Assembly (NCBI GenBank): GCA_964592595.1
Contig: CAZQFH010000006.1
Location: 1-64,000, forward strand
Length of the DNA stretch: 64,000 nucleotides
DNA from: UBA5536 sp964592595
Lineage (GTDB): Bacteria; Bacteroidota; Bacteroidia; Bacteroidales; F082
Direction: 5' to 3'
Below are positions 18,145 to 26,631 of this stretch, one piece after another. The notes under the pieces were generated by a model. The model was not told where the DNA came from, made no database searches, and was given only the letters and a program-made list of their open reading frames with translations. Numbering within the stretch: the first letter of the stretch is position 1; every line of letters begins with the position of its first letter. The position numbers and the translations under genes were made by a program.

Positions 18145-20090
18145 GAATTGCATTCAGGCAAATATTGCTCTTGTTGCAACTGATGATATTTTCATTAGCA
18201 AGTAAAGCTCAACTACCAGATACACTTCTGCTCCAGCAGGTTGAGGTGGTTGCTTCATCAGATCAATCATCCGAAATGGCCTTAATTCATAGTATAGACC
18301 AAACTATTTTGCAGACTAAAAGCATAAATACAGTAGCGGATTTATTACAACAGCACAGTGGGATTTTTATTAAGGATTATGGTCCGGGATCGCTTGCAAC
18401 TGCTTCTTTCAGAGGTACAGCAGCAAGTCATACCAAGGTGATTTGGAATGGAGTTCCGGTAAACGCACCCAACAACGGTCAGGTTGATTTCAACAGGCTT
18501 CCGGTTTTTTTCGTTGATGAAGCTCAGCTGGCTCGTGGTGCGCAATCAGCAAGTCAGCAGGGTGGAATAGGAGGATCGGTGATGTTAAATAATCAATCAT
18601 CATTTAACCAGGGTTTTCAATTTGAATTGAAGCAGGCATTAGGTAGTTTCAGTAGCTTTGGCACCTATGCCGATGTATCATGGTCTCAAAGAAATCTCCA
18701 CATCAGATCTCGCATTTTTCGTAATTCGAGCCAAAACGATTTTGAATACCTGAATACAGCCCCTATTCCGGCCAGGAAAATGAAACAAGAGCAGGCTGAT
18801 TTTTTCGATCGGGGATTTTTACAAGAACTTCATTGGCAGAAGGGAGGAGGTTTGCTTAGTTTCATCAGCTGGAATCAATGGAACAACAGAAATCTGCCTC
18901 CTATAATGACTAATCTAGAGCGTGGTGGCAAACCTATAGAGCGTCAGGATGACCGTTTTCATCGCAACATTTTATCCTACAAGTATTTTTGGACAAAAGC
19001 CAGTTTGGAGTTTAAATCCTCATATTTCGCAGAATATCAGCATTATTTTCTTCGAACGACTTCCAATTATGGCAGTTATGAGACTGTAAGTCAAATAGAC
19101 AGCAGAAATAACCTTCAGTTTTGGCAGCAGGAAATTAATTTTACACAGTCATTGGGAAAAAGATGGGAATTACGAGCCAGTAATTTTATCAACAGGCAGA
19201 CAGCTTTTTCGACTTCCTATGAAAATAAAAAGCAACGCGACCAATTCGCGATGAATATTAAAATGATCTATCAAGACAAAAAGGGACATGTGCTCGAATT
19301 TGGAGCTCATCAAGACGACCTGAATGGTAAATTGATGGTGCTTTCACCTTTCGCGCAATACACGGCCAATATTCCGGCTGCAAAGCGTTGGCGCTACGCT
19401 ATCGGGGTGAGTCGTAATTATAATGGTCCAAGTCTGAACGATTTGTATTGGTATCCGGGAGGAAATCCTAATCTGCTGGCAGAAAAGGCTTTGCAATCAG
19501 ATTTCTTACTTCAGTATGAGCTGAAACGTGAGAAAATTAAAGTATTTGTTTCGGCTGGTATCTATGCGTCTCAGATTGAAGATTGGATACAGTGGCGTCC
19601 AACAGCACACAGGTATTGGATTCCGGAAAACATATCAAAAGTATTTGCCCGGGGAGTCGAACTGTTTTTTAAAAGCGTTTATAAAAGTGGAAAGATAAAG
19701 CATGAGTTGCAGCTAAACTATGCTTTTACACGCACAACTGACGAAAGCCTTTTGGCACAAATTGAAAACACACAAGGTCGTCAACTTATTTATATACCTA
19801 AGCATCAGGCGAATGCAGTGTATCGTCTGGACTGGAATAATTGGCGCTTCGCTTATATTGTTGTTTATACAGGCGAAAGAACTACAAGTTTGAACGAACA
19901 TGAATTTTATGGATTTGCTTTGCCGGCTTACACCTTGCATCACCTTTCGTTGAGCAAGCAATGGAAAAGTTTTTCTGCTGAATTTCAACTCAATAATATC
20001 TTTGATAAAGACTATCAGGCCATACGTTGGCGTGCTATGCCAGGTAGAAATTTTGCTTTTGCCTTGAGTTATCATTTCAAATCGAAATAG
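18141..20090 (+). CDS. btuB: BtuB-type TonB-dependent outer membrane receptor
   Basis: A 649-residue receptor from the ATG at 18141, which overlaps the preceding stop codon as ATGA; the open frame extends upstream to 18069 but that part overlaps the previous gene. A signal peptide ends near residue 24. A plug domain follows (about 40-165), with typical DLLQQHSGIFIKDYG and SFRGTAASHTKV features, then a beta-barrel to the C-terminus. There is no SusC-type carboxypeptidase-like domain, consistent with a vitamin receptor rather than a glycan importer. It would import cobalamin across the outer membrane using TonB energy. The substrate call rests on the riboswitch and the BtuG-like neighbour. Confidence 0.88.
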   Translation: MRIAFRQILLLLQLMIFSLASKAQLPDTLLLQQVEVVASSDQSSEMALIHSIDQTILQTKSINTVADLLQQHSGIFIKDYGPGSLATASFRGTAASHTKVIWNGVPVNAPNNGQVDFNRLPVFFVDEAQLARGAQSASQQGGIGGSVMLNNQSSFNQGFQFELKQALGSFSSFGTYADVSWSQRNLHIRSRIFRNSSQNDFEYLNTAPIPARKMKQEQADFFDRGFLQELHWQKGGGLLSFISWNQWNNRNLPPIMTNLERGGKPIERQDDRFHRNILSYKYFWTKASLEFKSSYFAEYQHYFLRTTSNYGSYETVSQIDSRNNLQFWQQEINFTQSLGKRWELRASNFINRQTAFSTSYENKKQRDQFAMNIKMIYQDKKGHVLEFGAHQDDLNGKLMVLSPFAQYTANIPAAKRWRYAIGVSRNYNGPSLNDLYWYPGGNPNLLAEKALQSDFLLQYELKREKIKVFVSAGIYASQIEDWIQWRPTAHRYWIPENISKVFARGVELFFKSVYKSGKIKHELQLNYAFTRTTDESLLAQIENTQGRQLIYIPKHQANAVYRLDWNNWRFAYIVVYTGERTTSLNEHEFYGFALPAYTLHHLSLSKQWKSFSAEFQLNNIFDKDYQAIRWRAMPGRNFAFALSYHFKSK

Positions 20091-20095
20091 TTTAT

Positions 20096-21154
20096 ATGAA
20101 GAAAATTTTAAGTTATCTTTTAATGTTCGCGCTCTTAACGGCTGCGTGTACTAAACTCGATAAAGAGCCCCCCGATCCGCTTCCTCCCGGTCAATTAGGA
20201 AAAGGCTTTTATGTACTTAACCAGGGTAATTTCACCTCTGGCAACTCCTCGCTGTCCTTTTACAGTGAGGACGCTGCTAAAATGATAAATAATATTTTTT
20301 ACAAACTAAATAATGCTCCCTTAGGAGATGTGGCTCAAAGCATTACTTTTTGGAACGATGATGCATATATCGTTGTCAATAATTCTGCTTACATCTATGT
20401 AATTGATGCTAAAACAGGTTATTTTAAAAAGAAAATAGCTGAACTTCAATCTCCGCGATTTATTCAGGTTATTGATGCAGAAAAGGCTTACATCTCAGAT
20501 TTTCAGTTAAAAGGATTGATGGTTTTTAATCCGATGAGCATGCAGCCATTAGGAGTAATTGAAACTGGAAAAACAACAGAAGCTATGGCAATTGTTGATT
20601 ATGAGGTATTTGTAACAAACTGGTCGTCATATAATCAAACTGGTTCAAATAATACGGTTCAGGTTATAGATGCCAATCTTGATCAATTGGTTGACAGCAT
20701 TGTAGTTGCCAAAGAACCGAATAGCTTAGTTGTTGACAAAAATAACAAACTGTGGGTTTTGTGCAGTGGTGGATTCATGAACGAAGAAATTCCCGCCTTA
20801 TTTAAGATTGATCCTGCCAGCCGTTCTATCGAAAAACGGTTTAATTTCCCGGATTTGGAAACTTCCCCTGAGCAGCTCCGCATCAATACAATGGGAGATG
20901 AGTTATACTTTTTGAATGGAGATGTTTATAGTATGCACATTGAAGAAGATCAACTGCCTGTTGAACCCAGTATTTATGCCTCTGGCAGAAACTTTTTTGC
21001 GCTTGCTTTACATCCTGAAGATCAAACAATAATTGTGACTGATGCCGGAAACTATGTTCAAAATGGATGGATGTTTCGCTTCGCTTCGGATGGCATGCTT
21101 ATTGATTCAGTGCAGGCAGGAATTATTCCGGGATTTATAGGATTTTATCATTAA
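20096..21154 (+). CDS. btuG: BtuG-like surface beta-propeller lipoprotein
   Basis: The 352-residue protein starts with a lipoprotein signal whose lipobox ends at a Cys in the sequence LTAACTK. It continues as a repeat-rich beta-propeller of the YncE/DUF5074 type. It begins 5 bases after the TonB receptor gene. In Bacteroides, BtuG is a seven-bladed propeller lipoprotein that captures B12 at the cell surface and passes it to BtuB; order, size and fold here agree with that role. The exact orthology would need a structure-based comparison. It is the last clear gene of the riboswitch operon. Confidence 0.8.
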   Translation: MKKILSYLLMFALLTAACTKLDKEPPDPLPPGQLGKGFYVLNQGNFTSGNSSLSFYSEDAAKMINNIFYKLNNAPLGDVAQSITFWNDDAYIVVNNSAYIYVIDAKTGYFKKKIAELQSPRFIQVIDAEKAYISDFQLKGLMVFNPMSMQPLGVIETGKTTEAMAIVDYEVFVTNWSSYNQTGSNNTVQVIDANLDQLVDSIVVAKEPNSLVVDKNNKLWVLCSGGFMNEEIPALFKIDPASRSIEKRFNFPDLETSPEQLRINTMGDELYFLNGDVYSMHIEEDQLPVEPSIYASGRNFFALALHPEDQTIIVTDAGNYVQNGWMFRFASDGMLIDSVQAGIIPGFIGFYH

Positions 21155-21165
21155 AACAAAAAAAT

Positions 21166-21582
21166 ATGAACAAAGTATCTGTTAACTGGTCAGGTGATAT
21201 GGCCTTTGAAGTAGAACTAAATGGATTTAAACTAATAATCGATGCCGACGAAAAAGTTGGTGGACAAAACAAAGGTCCTCGGCCAAAGCCCCTGACTTTA
21301 GCCTCTTTGGGTGGATGTACAGGAATGGATGTGATTTCGATTTTAAAGAAAATGCATGTTGAACCTGATTATTTTAACATCGAAGTAAGTGGTGAACTTA
21401 CCGAAGAACACCCCAAATATTATCATAAGATCCACATCAAATATATTTTTAAAGGAAAAGATTTGGATCAGGCTAAAATTGATAAAGCTGTCAATCTGTC
21501 ACAAGAACGCTATTGTGGGGTAAGTGAACTATTGCGCAAAGGTGCCGAGCTTACACATGAAATTGAAATTATTGAAGCTTAA
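21166..21582 (+). CDS. OsmC-family peroxiredoxin-like protein
   Basis: The 138-residue protein has the OsmC fold with both redox cysteines: C51 in a GGCTGMD motif and C117 in a RYCGVSE motif. Family members reduce organic hydroperoxides using a thiol pair. It follows the BtuG-like gene by 11 bases and may be read from the same transcript, but nothing links it to cobalamin. The length fits the short YhfA/OsmC subgroup. Confidence 0.88.
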   Translation: MNKVSVNWSGDMAFEVELNGFKLIIDADEKVGGQNKGPRPKPLTLASLGGCTGMDVISILKKMHVEPDYFNIEVSGELTEEHPKYYHKIHIKYIFKGKDLDQAKIDKAVNLSQERYCGVSELLRKGAELTHEIEIIEA

Positions 21583-21589
21583 AACTGTT

Positions 21590-22240
21590 TTATTGTCTGA
21601 TTGGGGAGATTATCTCATTGAATTCGCTAAGAATCATTGCGGTAGCTCCCCAAATTGTATAATTTGATACCTGATAGCAAGGAATCGAAGCTTGCATGCC
21701 ATCTTTCAGTGTTACGGTGTATGTCCCAAGGTTGCTGGGTGATGCCAAGGCTTCAAGCTCAACAAAAAATGCTTTAGAAACTTCTACTGGGTCAATCGTC
21801 AGCTGAGGCACTTTTTCGGTATAGCCCACAACCGGAAGCACATCAAAATTACTTGGTGGGATATAAATTTTTGAAAGCGATCCAAGAATTTTAACTGCTT
21901 CCTTCGGAATTCCTACTTCTTCCTCGGTTTCACGTAAGGCTGTATTAATTAGATTATTATCGTGATCCTCGTATCTTCCTCCGGGAAATGCAATTTGACC
22001 ACTGTGAACGCCGTCGTAGCTATTTCTTTTGATAAAAGTGGTTTTTATTTTTCCGTTTTCTTCAAAAAGCACAATTAAAATGGCGCTCTGCCTCGGAGGA
22101 GTGGAATGTTTAAGGTTAAGGAATGCATTTCTGGTAATGGGCTCCATTCGGAAATGTGCCTGAGATCCGGGTAATTTTTGTAACAATTTGATCTTTAATT
22201 CTTTTATCAGATCTCTAAATGCTGGTAGCTGTGGATTCAT
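21590..22240 (-). CDS. Nudix hydrolase, NudL/CoA pyrophosphatase-like
   Basis: The 216-residue protein has a Nudix box with the core REtEEEVG (REUxEExGU) preceded by AFPGGR. The N-terminal side of the box has the GQIAFPGG arrangement known from CoA diphosphatases such as NudL. It probably cleaves CoA or a related dinucleotide to 4'-phosphopantetheine and 3',5'-ADP. It is convergent with osmC, with only 7 bases between them. A TAnnTTTG box on the minus strand (22245-22252) lies just before the ATG, suggesting a very short or absent leader. Confidence 0.85.
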   Translation of the reverse strand: MNPQLPAFRDLIKELKIKLLQKLPGSQAHFRMEPITRNAFLNLKHSTPPRQSAILIVLFEENGKIKTTFIKRNSYDGVHSGQIAFPGGRYEDHDNNLINTALRETEEEVGIPKEAVKILGSLSKIYIPPSNFDVLPVVGYTEKVPQLTIDPVEVSKAFFVELEALASPSNLGTYTVTLKDGMQASIPCYQVSNYTIWGATAMILSEFNEIISPIRQ

Positions 22241-22342
22241 GCTGCAAATTTAACCAATTGTTGCAGTTTATTAGTTTCATTTACAAAGTTTGGCATCGTT
22301 ATTTAATTTTGAAATCGAATGCGAATTAATAGAAATTAACTA

Positions 22343-22371
22343 TTGAATTAATCTGGGATAGGATATATTTG
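22343..22371 (+). promoter_or_regulatory. Candidate promoter of the clpS-nfeD-floA operon
   Basis: TTG (22343-22345), 18 bases, then TATATTTG (22364-22371). This fits the Bacteroidota promoter consensus and lies 32 bases before the clpS ATG. Confidence 0.6.
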
Positions 22372-22403
22372 TACCTTTATAGCGATAAAACTTTCGAAAG
22401 TTT

Positions 22404-22676
22404 ATGACAAAAGAAAAACCAACTGTATTTCCGGAAGAGAAGGTGTTTGAAGATCAAGGAAAAAAGTTGATTCTTTTTAACGACGATGTGAATTCATTCG
22501 ATTTTGTTATTAAAAGTCTCGTACAAGTTTGTGATCACACTTTTGAGCAGGCTGAAACTTGTGCATGGATTGCTCACTTCAAAGGAAAATGTGCCGTAAA
22601 GTCTGGCACTGTTGAAGAGTTGCAGTCATACAAGACTGAACTAATAAACAGACAACTCACTGTAAGTATTGAATAA
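22404..22676 (+). CDS. clpS: ATP-dependent Clp protease adaptor ClpS
   Basis: The 90-residue adaptor delivers N-degron proteins to ClpAP-type proteases. The ligand pocket region is visible as LFNDDVNSFDFV (about 25-36), with the later AETCAWIAHFKGKC stretch containing the conserved His. It is the first gene of a tight trio: nfeD starts 2 bases after its stop codon and floA follows nfeD. The partner unfoldase is not in the window. Confidence 0.9.
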   Translation: MTKEKPTVFPEEKVFEDQGKKLILFNDDVNSFDFVIKSLVQVCDHTFEQAETCAWIAHFKGKCAVKSGTVEELQSYKTELINRQLTVSIE

Positions 22677-22678
22677 GT

Positions 22679-23149
22679 ATGTGGACAATAATTATTACCC
22701 TTATATTGGTTGGCTTGCTGATGATTCTTCTCGAAATACTTGTTATCCCTGGTATGGGCATAGCTGGTATTCTGGGTTTTGCGCTTATGGCAGTGTCAGT
22801 ATTCCTGAGTTATTCAAGGCTTGGAACACCACAAGGTCATTACGTTTTGGCTGGTACAATAGTTTTAAATCTTTCATTTTTAGCACTTGCATTGCGGTCA
22901 AAAACCTGGAATCGCTTGATGCTAAATAAGAATGTGGATAGCCGGGTTAATCTTTTTGATGAATCTGGTATAAAAGTTGGCGATCAGGGAACTACAATCA
23001 GTCGTTGTACGCCCGGAGGAAAAGCTTTAATCAATAATGAATTTTACGAGGTTCATGCTCGTTCAGAATTTATCGATGAGGATGAACCTATTGAAGTAAT
23101 AAAAGTAGAACATAATAAAATCTTTGTTAAACATATAAAAAACAATTAA
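22679..23149 (+). CDS. NfeD-family membrane protein
   Basis: The 156-residue protein has about three membrane segments in its first 75 residues and an OB-fold NfeD domain at the C-terminus (about 85-150). It is the short form without the serine protease domain. NfeD proteins are found next to flotillins and are thought to act with them at membrane microdomains. Here it precedes the flotillin gene floA by only 2 bases, the classical pair. Confidence 0.88.
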   Translation: MWTIIITLILVGLLMILLEILVIPGMGIAGILGFALMAVSVFLSYSRLGTPQGHYVLAGTIVLNLSFLALALRSKTWNRLMLNKNVDSRVNLFDESGIKVGDQGTTISRCTPGGKALINNEFYEVHARSEFIDEDEPIEVIKVEHNKIFVKHIKNN

Positions 23150-23151
23150 TT

Positions 23152-24162
23152 ATGAATGACCTGTATGTTCTGATTGCCATTGGTTTGGGAGCACTTTTCC
23201 TGATTTGGTTCTTATTTTATTTCATACCAGTTGGATTGTGGTTTACCGCTTTGGTATCAGGAGTTAGAATTTCATTACTCCAGCTTATTTTGATGCGCTG
23301 GCGTAAAGTTCCGCCATCAGTAATTGTAAACAGCCTTATCGCTGCCACAAAAGCGGGGATAAAACTTGAACGTGACGATCTGGAAGCTCACTTTCTGGCC
23401 GGAGGTCGGGTGCAAAAAGTTGTTAATTCGCTTATCTCTGCCGATAAAGCTAACATGGATCTTAACTTTAAAACTGCCACTGCAATTGATCTGGCTGGAC
23501 GTGACGTATTTGAAGCGGTGCAAATGTCAGTAAATCCTAAAGTTATTGATACCAAGAAGGTTGCTGCGGTTGCAAAAGACGGAATTCAGCTGATCGCCTT
23601 GGCCAGGGTAACGGTACGCGCTAATATCCGGCAATTGGTGGGTGGTGCCGGTGAAGAAACGATACTCGCGCGTGTTGGCGAAGGAATTGTTTCATCGATT
23701 GGCTCTGCTGACTCGCATAAACAAGTACTTGAAAATCCCGATTCTATTTCAAAAGTTGTGTTAAAGAAAGGACTTGACTCGGGTACTGCCTTCGAAATCT
23801 TGTCTATCGATATCGCCGATATCGACATAGGCAAAAATATCGGTGCAGTGCTTCAAATGGATCAAGCCAATGCTGATAAAAATATTGCACAAGCCAAGGC
23901 AGAAGAAAGACGTGCTATGGCGGTGGCTCAGGAACAAGAGATGCGTGCTAAAGCACAAGAAGCCCGTGCCAATGTGATACAAGCCGAAGCGCTTATCCCA
24001 CAGGCAATTGCAGATGCATTTAGTAAAGGAAATCTTGGAATTATGGATTACTATAAATTCCAGAATATCCAGGCAGATACCAAAATGCGTGATTCCATTT
24101 CGGATCCTTCAAATCAGCATCTGGGCGGTGGAAGTAAAGACAATCCGAAAGAAAATAAATAA
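23152..24162 (+). CDS. floA: Flotillin-like protein FloA
   Basis: The 336-residue protein matches the UPF0365/FloA family in length and layout: an N-terminal membrane-inserted hydrophobic segment (about 5-30), an SPFH-like domain, and an Ala/Glu/Gln-rich coiled-coil region (about 235-290) that drives oligomerisation. It organises membrane microdomains on the cytoplasmic face. The gene closes the clpS-nfeD-floA operon and is followed by a terminator hairpin. Confidence 0.93.
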   Translation: MNDLYVLIAIGLGALFLIWFLFYFIPVGLWFTALVSGVRISLLQLILMRWRKVPPSVIVNSLIAATKAGIKLERDDLEAHFLAGGRVQKVVNSLISADKANMDLNFKTATAIDLAGRDVFEAVQMSVNPKVIDTKKVAAVAKDGIQLIALARVTVRANIRQLVGGAGEETILARVGEGIVSSIGSADSHKQVLENPDSISKVVLKKGLDSGTAFEILSIDIADIDIGKNIGAVLQMDQANADKNIAQAKAEERRAMAVAQEQEMRAKAQEARANVIQAEALIPQAIADAFSKGNLGIMDYYKFQNIQADTKMRDSISDPSNQHLGGGSKDNPKENK

Positions 24163-24176
24163 TTCCTGATTTTCAT

Positions 24177-24213
24177 AAGTATTCCCTGTTCCTTTGAATG
24201 GGGAATACTTTTA
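24177..24213 (+). terminator. Terminator after floA
   Basis: AAGTATTCCC (24177-24186) and GGGAATACTT (24201-24210) form a perfect 10-bp stem with a 14-base loop, followed by a short T run. Confidence 0.7.
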
Positions 24214-24237
24214 AACCATATAATTCCTTCTAATACC

Positions 24238-26439
24238 TTGTTGAATAAAAAAGAAAATCAACAAATTGCAGCAGCTTACGAAAAGCTCAAGACTTTACTT
24301 ATTTCCACTACGGAGAAAGAACGGATGCTATGTGCAGATGAGGCTTTCAACCTAGTCAGTGGACTTTATGAAACCAAGCGAATGCCCTCTGGTAAACCTT
24401 ATATCCTGCATCTGTGTGAGCTTGCACTGATAGTAGTAGAAGAATTGGGAATGGGAAGCACTACAGTGATGGCAGCTTTTTTGCATGGCACAGATCAGAA
24501 AACAACGCTAAATCTTCAACAAATTGAGTCACAGTTCGGCAGCAGTGTTGCTTTGATAATCGAAGGCTTTAACAAGGTTTCGAGCCTGCAAACAGAAAGG
24601 CTGTCGTTTCAATCTGATAATTTCAGAAAGCTATTTCTTAGCCTGATAGAAGACATCCGTGTGATTTTGCTTAAAATAGCACATCGACTCTATGACCTCA
24701 GAAATCCAGAAGACGCTGTAGCAGAGCGACTTGAAATCTATTATCACGAAGTGAAACACCTTTACATTCCGATTGCTCATCGCCTCGGGTTATATTTAAT
24801 CAAGGCTGAGTTTGAAGAAAGGGTGATGCGTTTTGAGCATCCTGATACCTATCAGGTTATCAGTGAAAAGATTGCTGCTACTAAGGCAAAACAGGAAGTT
24901 TTGATGGAGGAATTTATTCAACCTATTCAACGTGAATTACTCGCACAACGCTTCGATTGCACTATAAAATGGAGGACTAAATCCATTCCTTCCATTTATG
25001 CTAAGATGAAGGCTCAAAATGTTGACTTTGAACAAGTTTATGATATTTTTGCTATTCGTATAATTAGTAAAAGTCCTATCAAAAAAGAAAAGGAAGATTG
25101 TTGGCGAATCTATTCAATAGTCACAGATTTATACCCACCTAATCCAAAGCGGTTGCGCGATTGGATCACAACGCCAAAGGCCTCCGGATATGAATCATTG
25201 CATACAACGGTTCAAATGGCCGATGGAAAATGGGTTGAAGTGCAAATACGCTCTGAACGGATGGATGAGATTGCCGAAAAAGGGCAGGCTGCTCACTGGC
25301 AATACAAGGACTCATCCGGAAAAATGGATACAGAAGAATGGTTGAATCAGGTTAGAGATATCCTCGAAAATCCGGGACAGCTCAATTTTGATTATACCTA
25401 TCGCAACAGTAATAAATATCAATCCGATAAAATATTCATTTTCACACCTAATGGCGACCTGAAACAATTGCCAAAAGGAGCTACGGTGCTTGATTTTGCT
25501 TATGAGGTTCACACACAAGTTGGGGCAACTTGCAATGGGGCGCGTGTAAACAACCGGATTGTTCCGATCAGACATGAGCTACAGAATGGCGATAAGGTAG
25601 AAATCATAACCAAAAAAAAACAAAGTCCAAAAACGGATTGGTTGAACTTTGTTATCACTGAACGTGCAAGGTCAAAAATAAAGCGATTTCTGCGGGAAGA
25701 GGAGCTTAAGGAAGCTGAAATTGGTAAGGCTATGCTGTTCAGAAAATTAAAAAACTGGAAAATCACCAATTTTGATGAAGTAGTTAATAATCTTGTAAAA
25801 CATTATAAAACAGCTTCATCTATTGAACTTTATCATGGCATCGCTACAGATAAAATTGATTTGATTGGGGTTAAAAATTTTTTACAGGAAGAAGTTATTC
25901 CACCGATAAAACTGAGTGCTGATTCAAAGGATGCTCAAGCAGAAGAAACAAAAAAACAAACCGGTGTTCAACAAAAGAATGATTACCTGATCATTGATGA
26001 TACAATCAGCAATGTGAATTACCGTTTAGCTAAATGTTGCAACCCTATTCCTGGCGATAGCGTTTTTGGATTTGTTACAATAGGAGGGGGGATCACAATT
26101 CACCGGACGACCTGCCCAAATTCAAAGCGCCTCAAAGAAAACTATCCTTATCGTATTATGCAGGTAAGGTGGAAGGATGCTTTTGATAGTCCTGGTTTCC
26201 AAACGGCACTGCGAATTGGAGGAAAGGATACACTCGGTTTGGTTGGCGAAATCACGAAGGTGATCAGTAATGACATGAAAGTAAATATGAGAAGTATTTC
26301 ATTTGATACGCGCGACGGCCATTTCGATGGAAGATTGGTTCTTCAGATCAAGGATACTGATCATTTAGAGCAGCTTATCTACCGATTAGGAAAGATAGGA
26401 GGAATAGAACGTGTGCAACGCGTAGATCAATTTAAATAA
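24238..26439 (+). CDS. Long RelA/SpoT homologue with degenerate hydrolase domain
   Basis: The 733-residue protein has all long-RSH domains: N-terminal HD-type region, (p)ppGpp synthetase, TGS (about 400-460), a zinc-finger/conserved-Cys part (AKCCNPIPGD, about 600) and a C-terminal ACT domain. Synthetase residues look intact (RTKSIPSIYAKM at 246-257, YESLHTTV at 318-325). In the hydrolase domain the HD pair reads H83-G84, the following ED motif is absent, and the later conserved Asp of the KxADR motif is H149. It is therefore probably a synthetase without hydrolysis. The charge motif that separates bifunctional from monofunctional enzymes reads RLRD (305-308), like the bifunctional RxKD. No ATG fits the start; TTG at 24238 or 24241 is used. 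Confidence 0.9.
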   Translation: MLNKKENQQIAAAYEKLKTLLISTTEKERMLCADEAFNLVSGLYETKRMPSGKPYILHLCELALIVVEELGMGSTTVMAAFLHGTDQKTTLNLQQIESQFGSSVALIIEGFNKVSSLQTERLSFQSDNFRKLFLSLIEDIRVILLKIAHRLYDLRNPEDAVAERLEIYYHEVKHLYIPIAHRLGLYLIKAEFEERVMRFEHPDTYQVISEKIAATKAKQEVLMEEFIQPIQRELLAQRFDCTIKWRTKSIPSIYAKMKAQNVDFEQVYDIFAIRIISKSPIKKEKEDCWRIYSIVTDLYPPNPKRLRDWITTPKASGYESLHTTVQMADGKWVEVQIRSERMDEIAEKGQAAHWQYKDSSGKMDTEEWLNQVRDILENPGQLNFDYTYRNSNKYQSDKIFIFTPNGDLKQLPKGATVLDFAYEVHTQVGATCNGARVNNRIVPIRHELQNGDKVEIITKKKQSPKTDWLNFVITERARSKIKRFLREEELKEAEIGKAMLFRKLKNWKITNFDEVVNNLVKHYKTASSIELYHGIATDKIDLIGVKNFLQEEVIPPIKLSADSKDAQAEETKKQTGVQQKNDYLIIDDTISNVNYRLAKCCNPIPGDSVFGFVTIGGGITIHRTTCPNSKRLKENYPYRIMQVRWKDAFDSPGFQTALRIGGKDTLGLVGEITKVISNDMKVNMRSISFDTRDGHFDGRLVLQIKDTDHLEQLIYRLGKIGGIERVQRVDQFK

Positions 26440-26447
26440 TTAAAAAA

Positions 26448-26615
26448 ATGATAATACAGCTTTTAATTCTTGCGTTTTTGTTTTTTGGTTTGGCAACCTG
26501 GTTTTTTGTGAAACATAAAAAAGTTCTTGGATTTACGTTTGCTGCAATAGGAATAATGGCCTTATTACTATTTTTTGTTGTGCGCTACCTCTTTCCCCAT
26601 GCGGTTCCCTTCTGA
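26448..26615 (+). CDS. Small two-helix membrane protein
   Basis: A 55-codon frame begins at ATG 26448, 8 bases after the RelA/SpoT homologue, and ends at TGA 26613-26615. The translation has two strongly hydrophobic segments (about 3-20 and 28-46) separated by a short VKHKK basic loop, and a short RYLFPHA tail. This is a classic small helical hairpin. It is on the same strand and probably co-transcribed with the upstream gene. No family is recognised. Confidence 0.6.
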   Translation: MIIQLLILAFLFFGLATWFFVKHKKVLGFTFAAIGIMALLLFFVVRYLFPHAVPF

Positions 26616-26631
26616 TCTAAATGTTATTTTA

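Noticed and set aside
19713..20075. 120-codon minus-strand frame inside the BtuB receptor gene
   Set aside because: Antisense shadow of a well-supported gene, no recognisable protein features.
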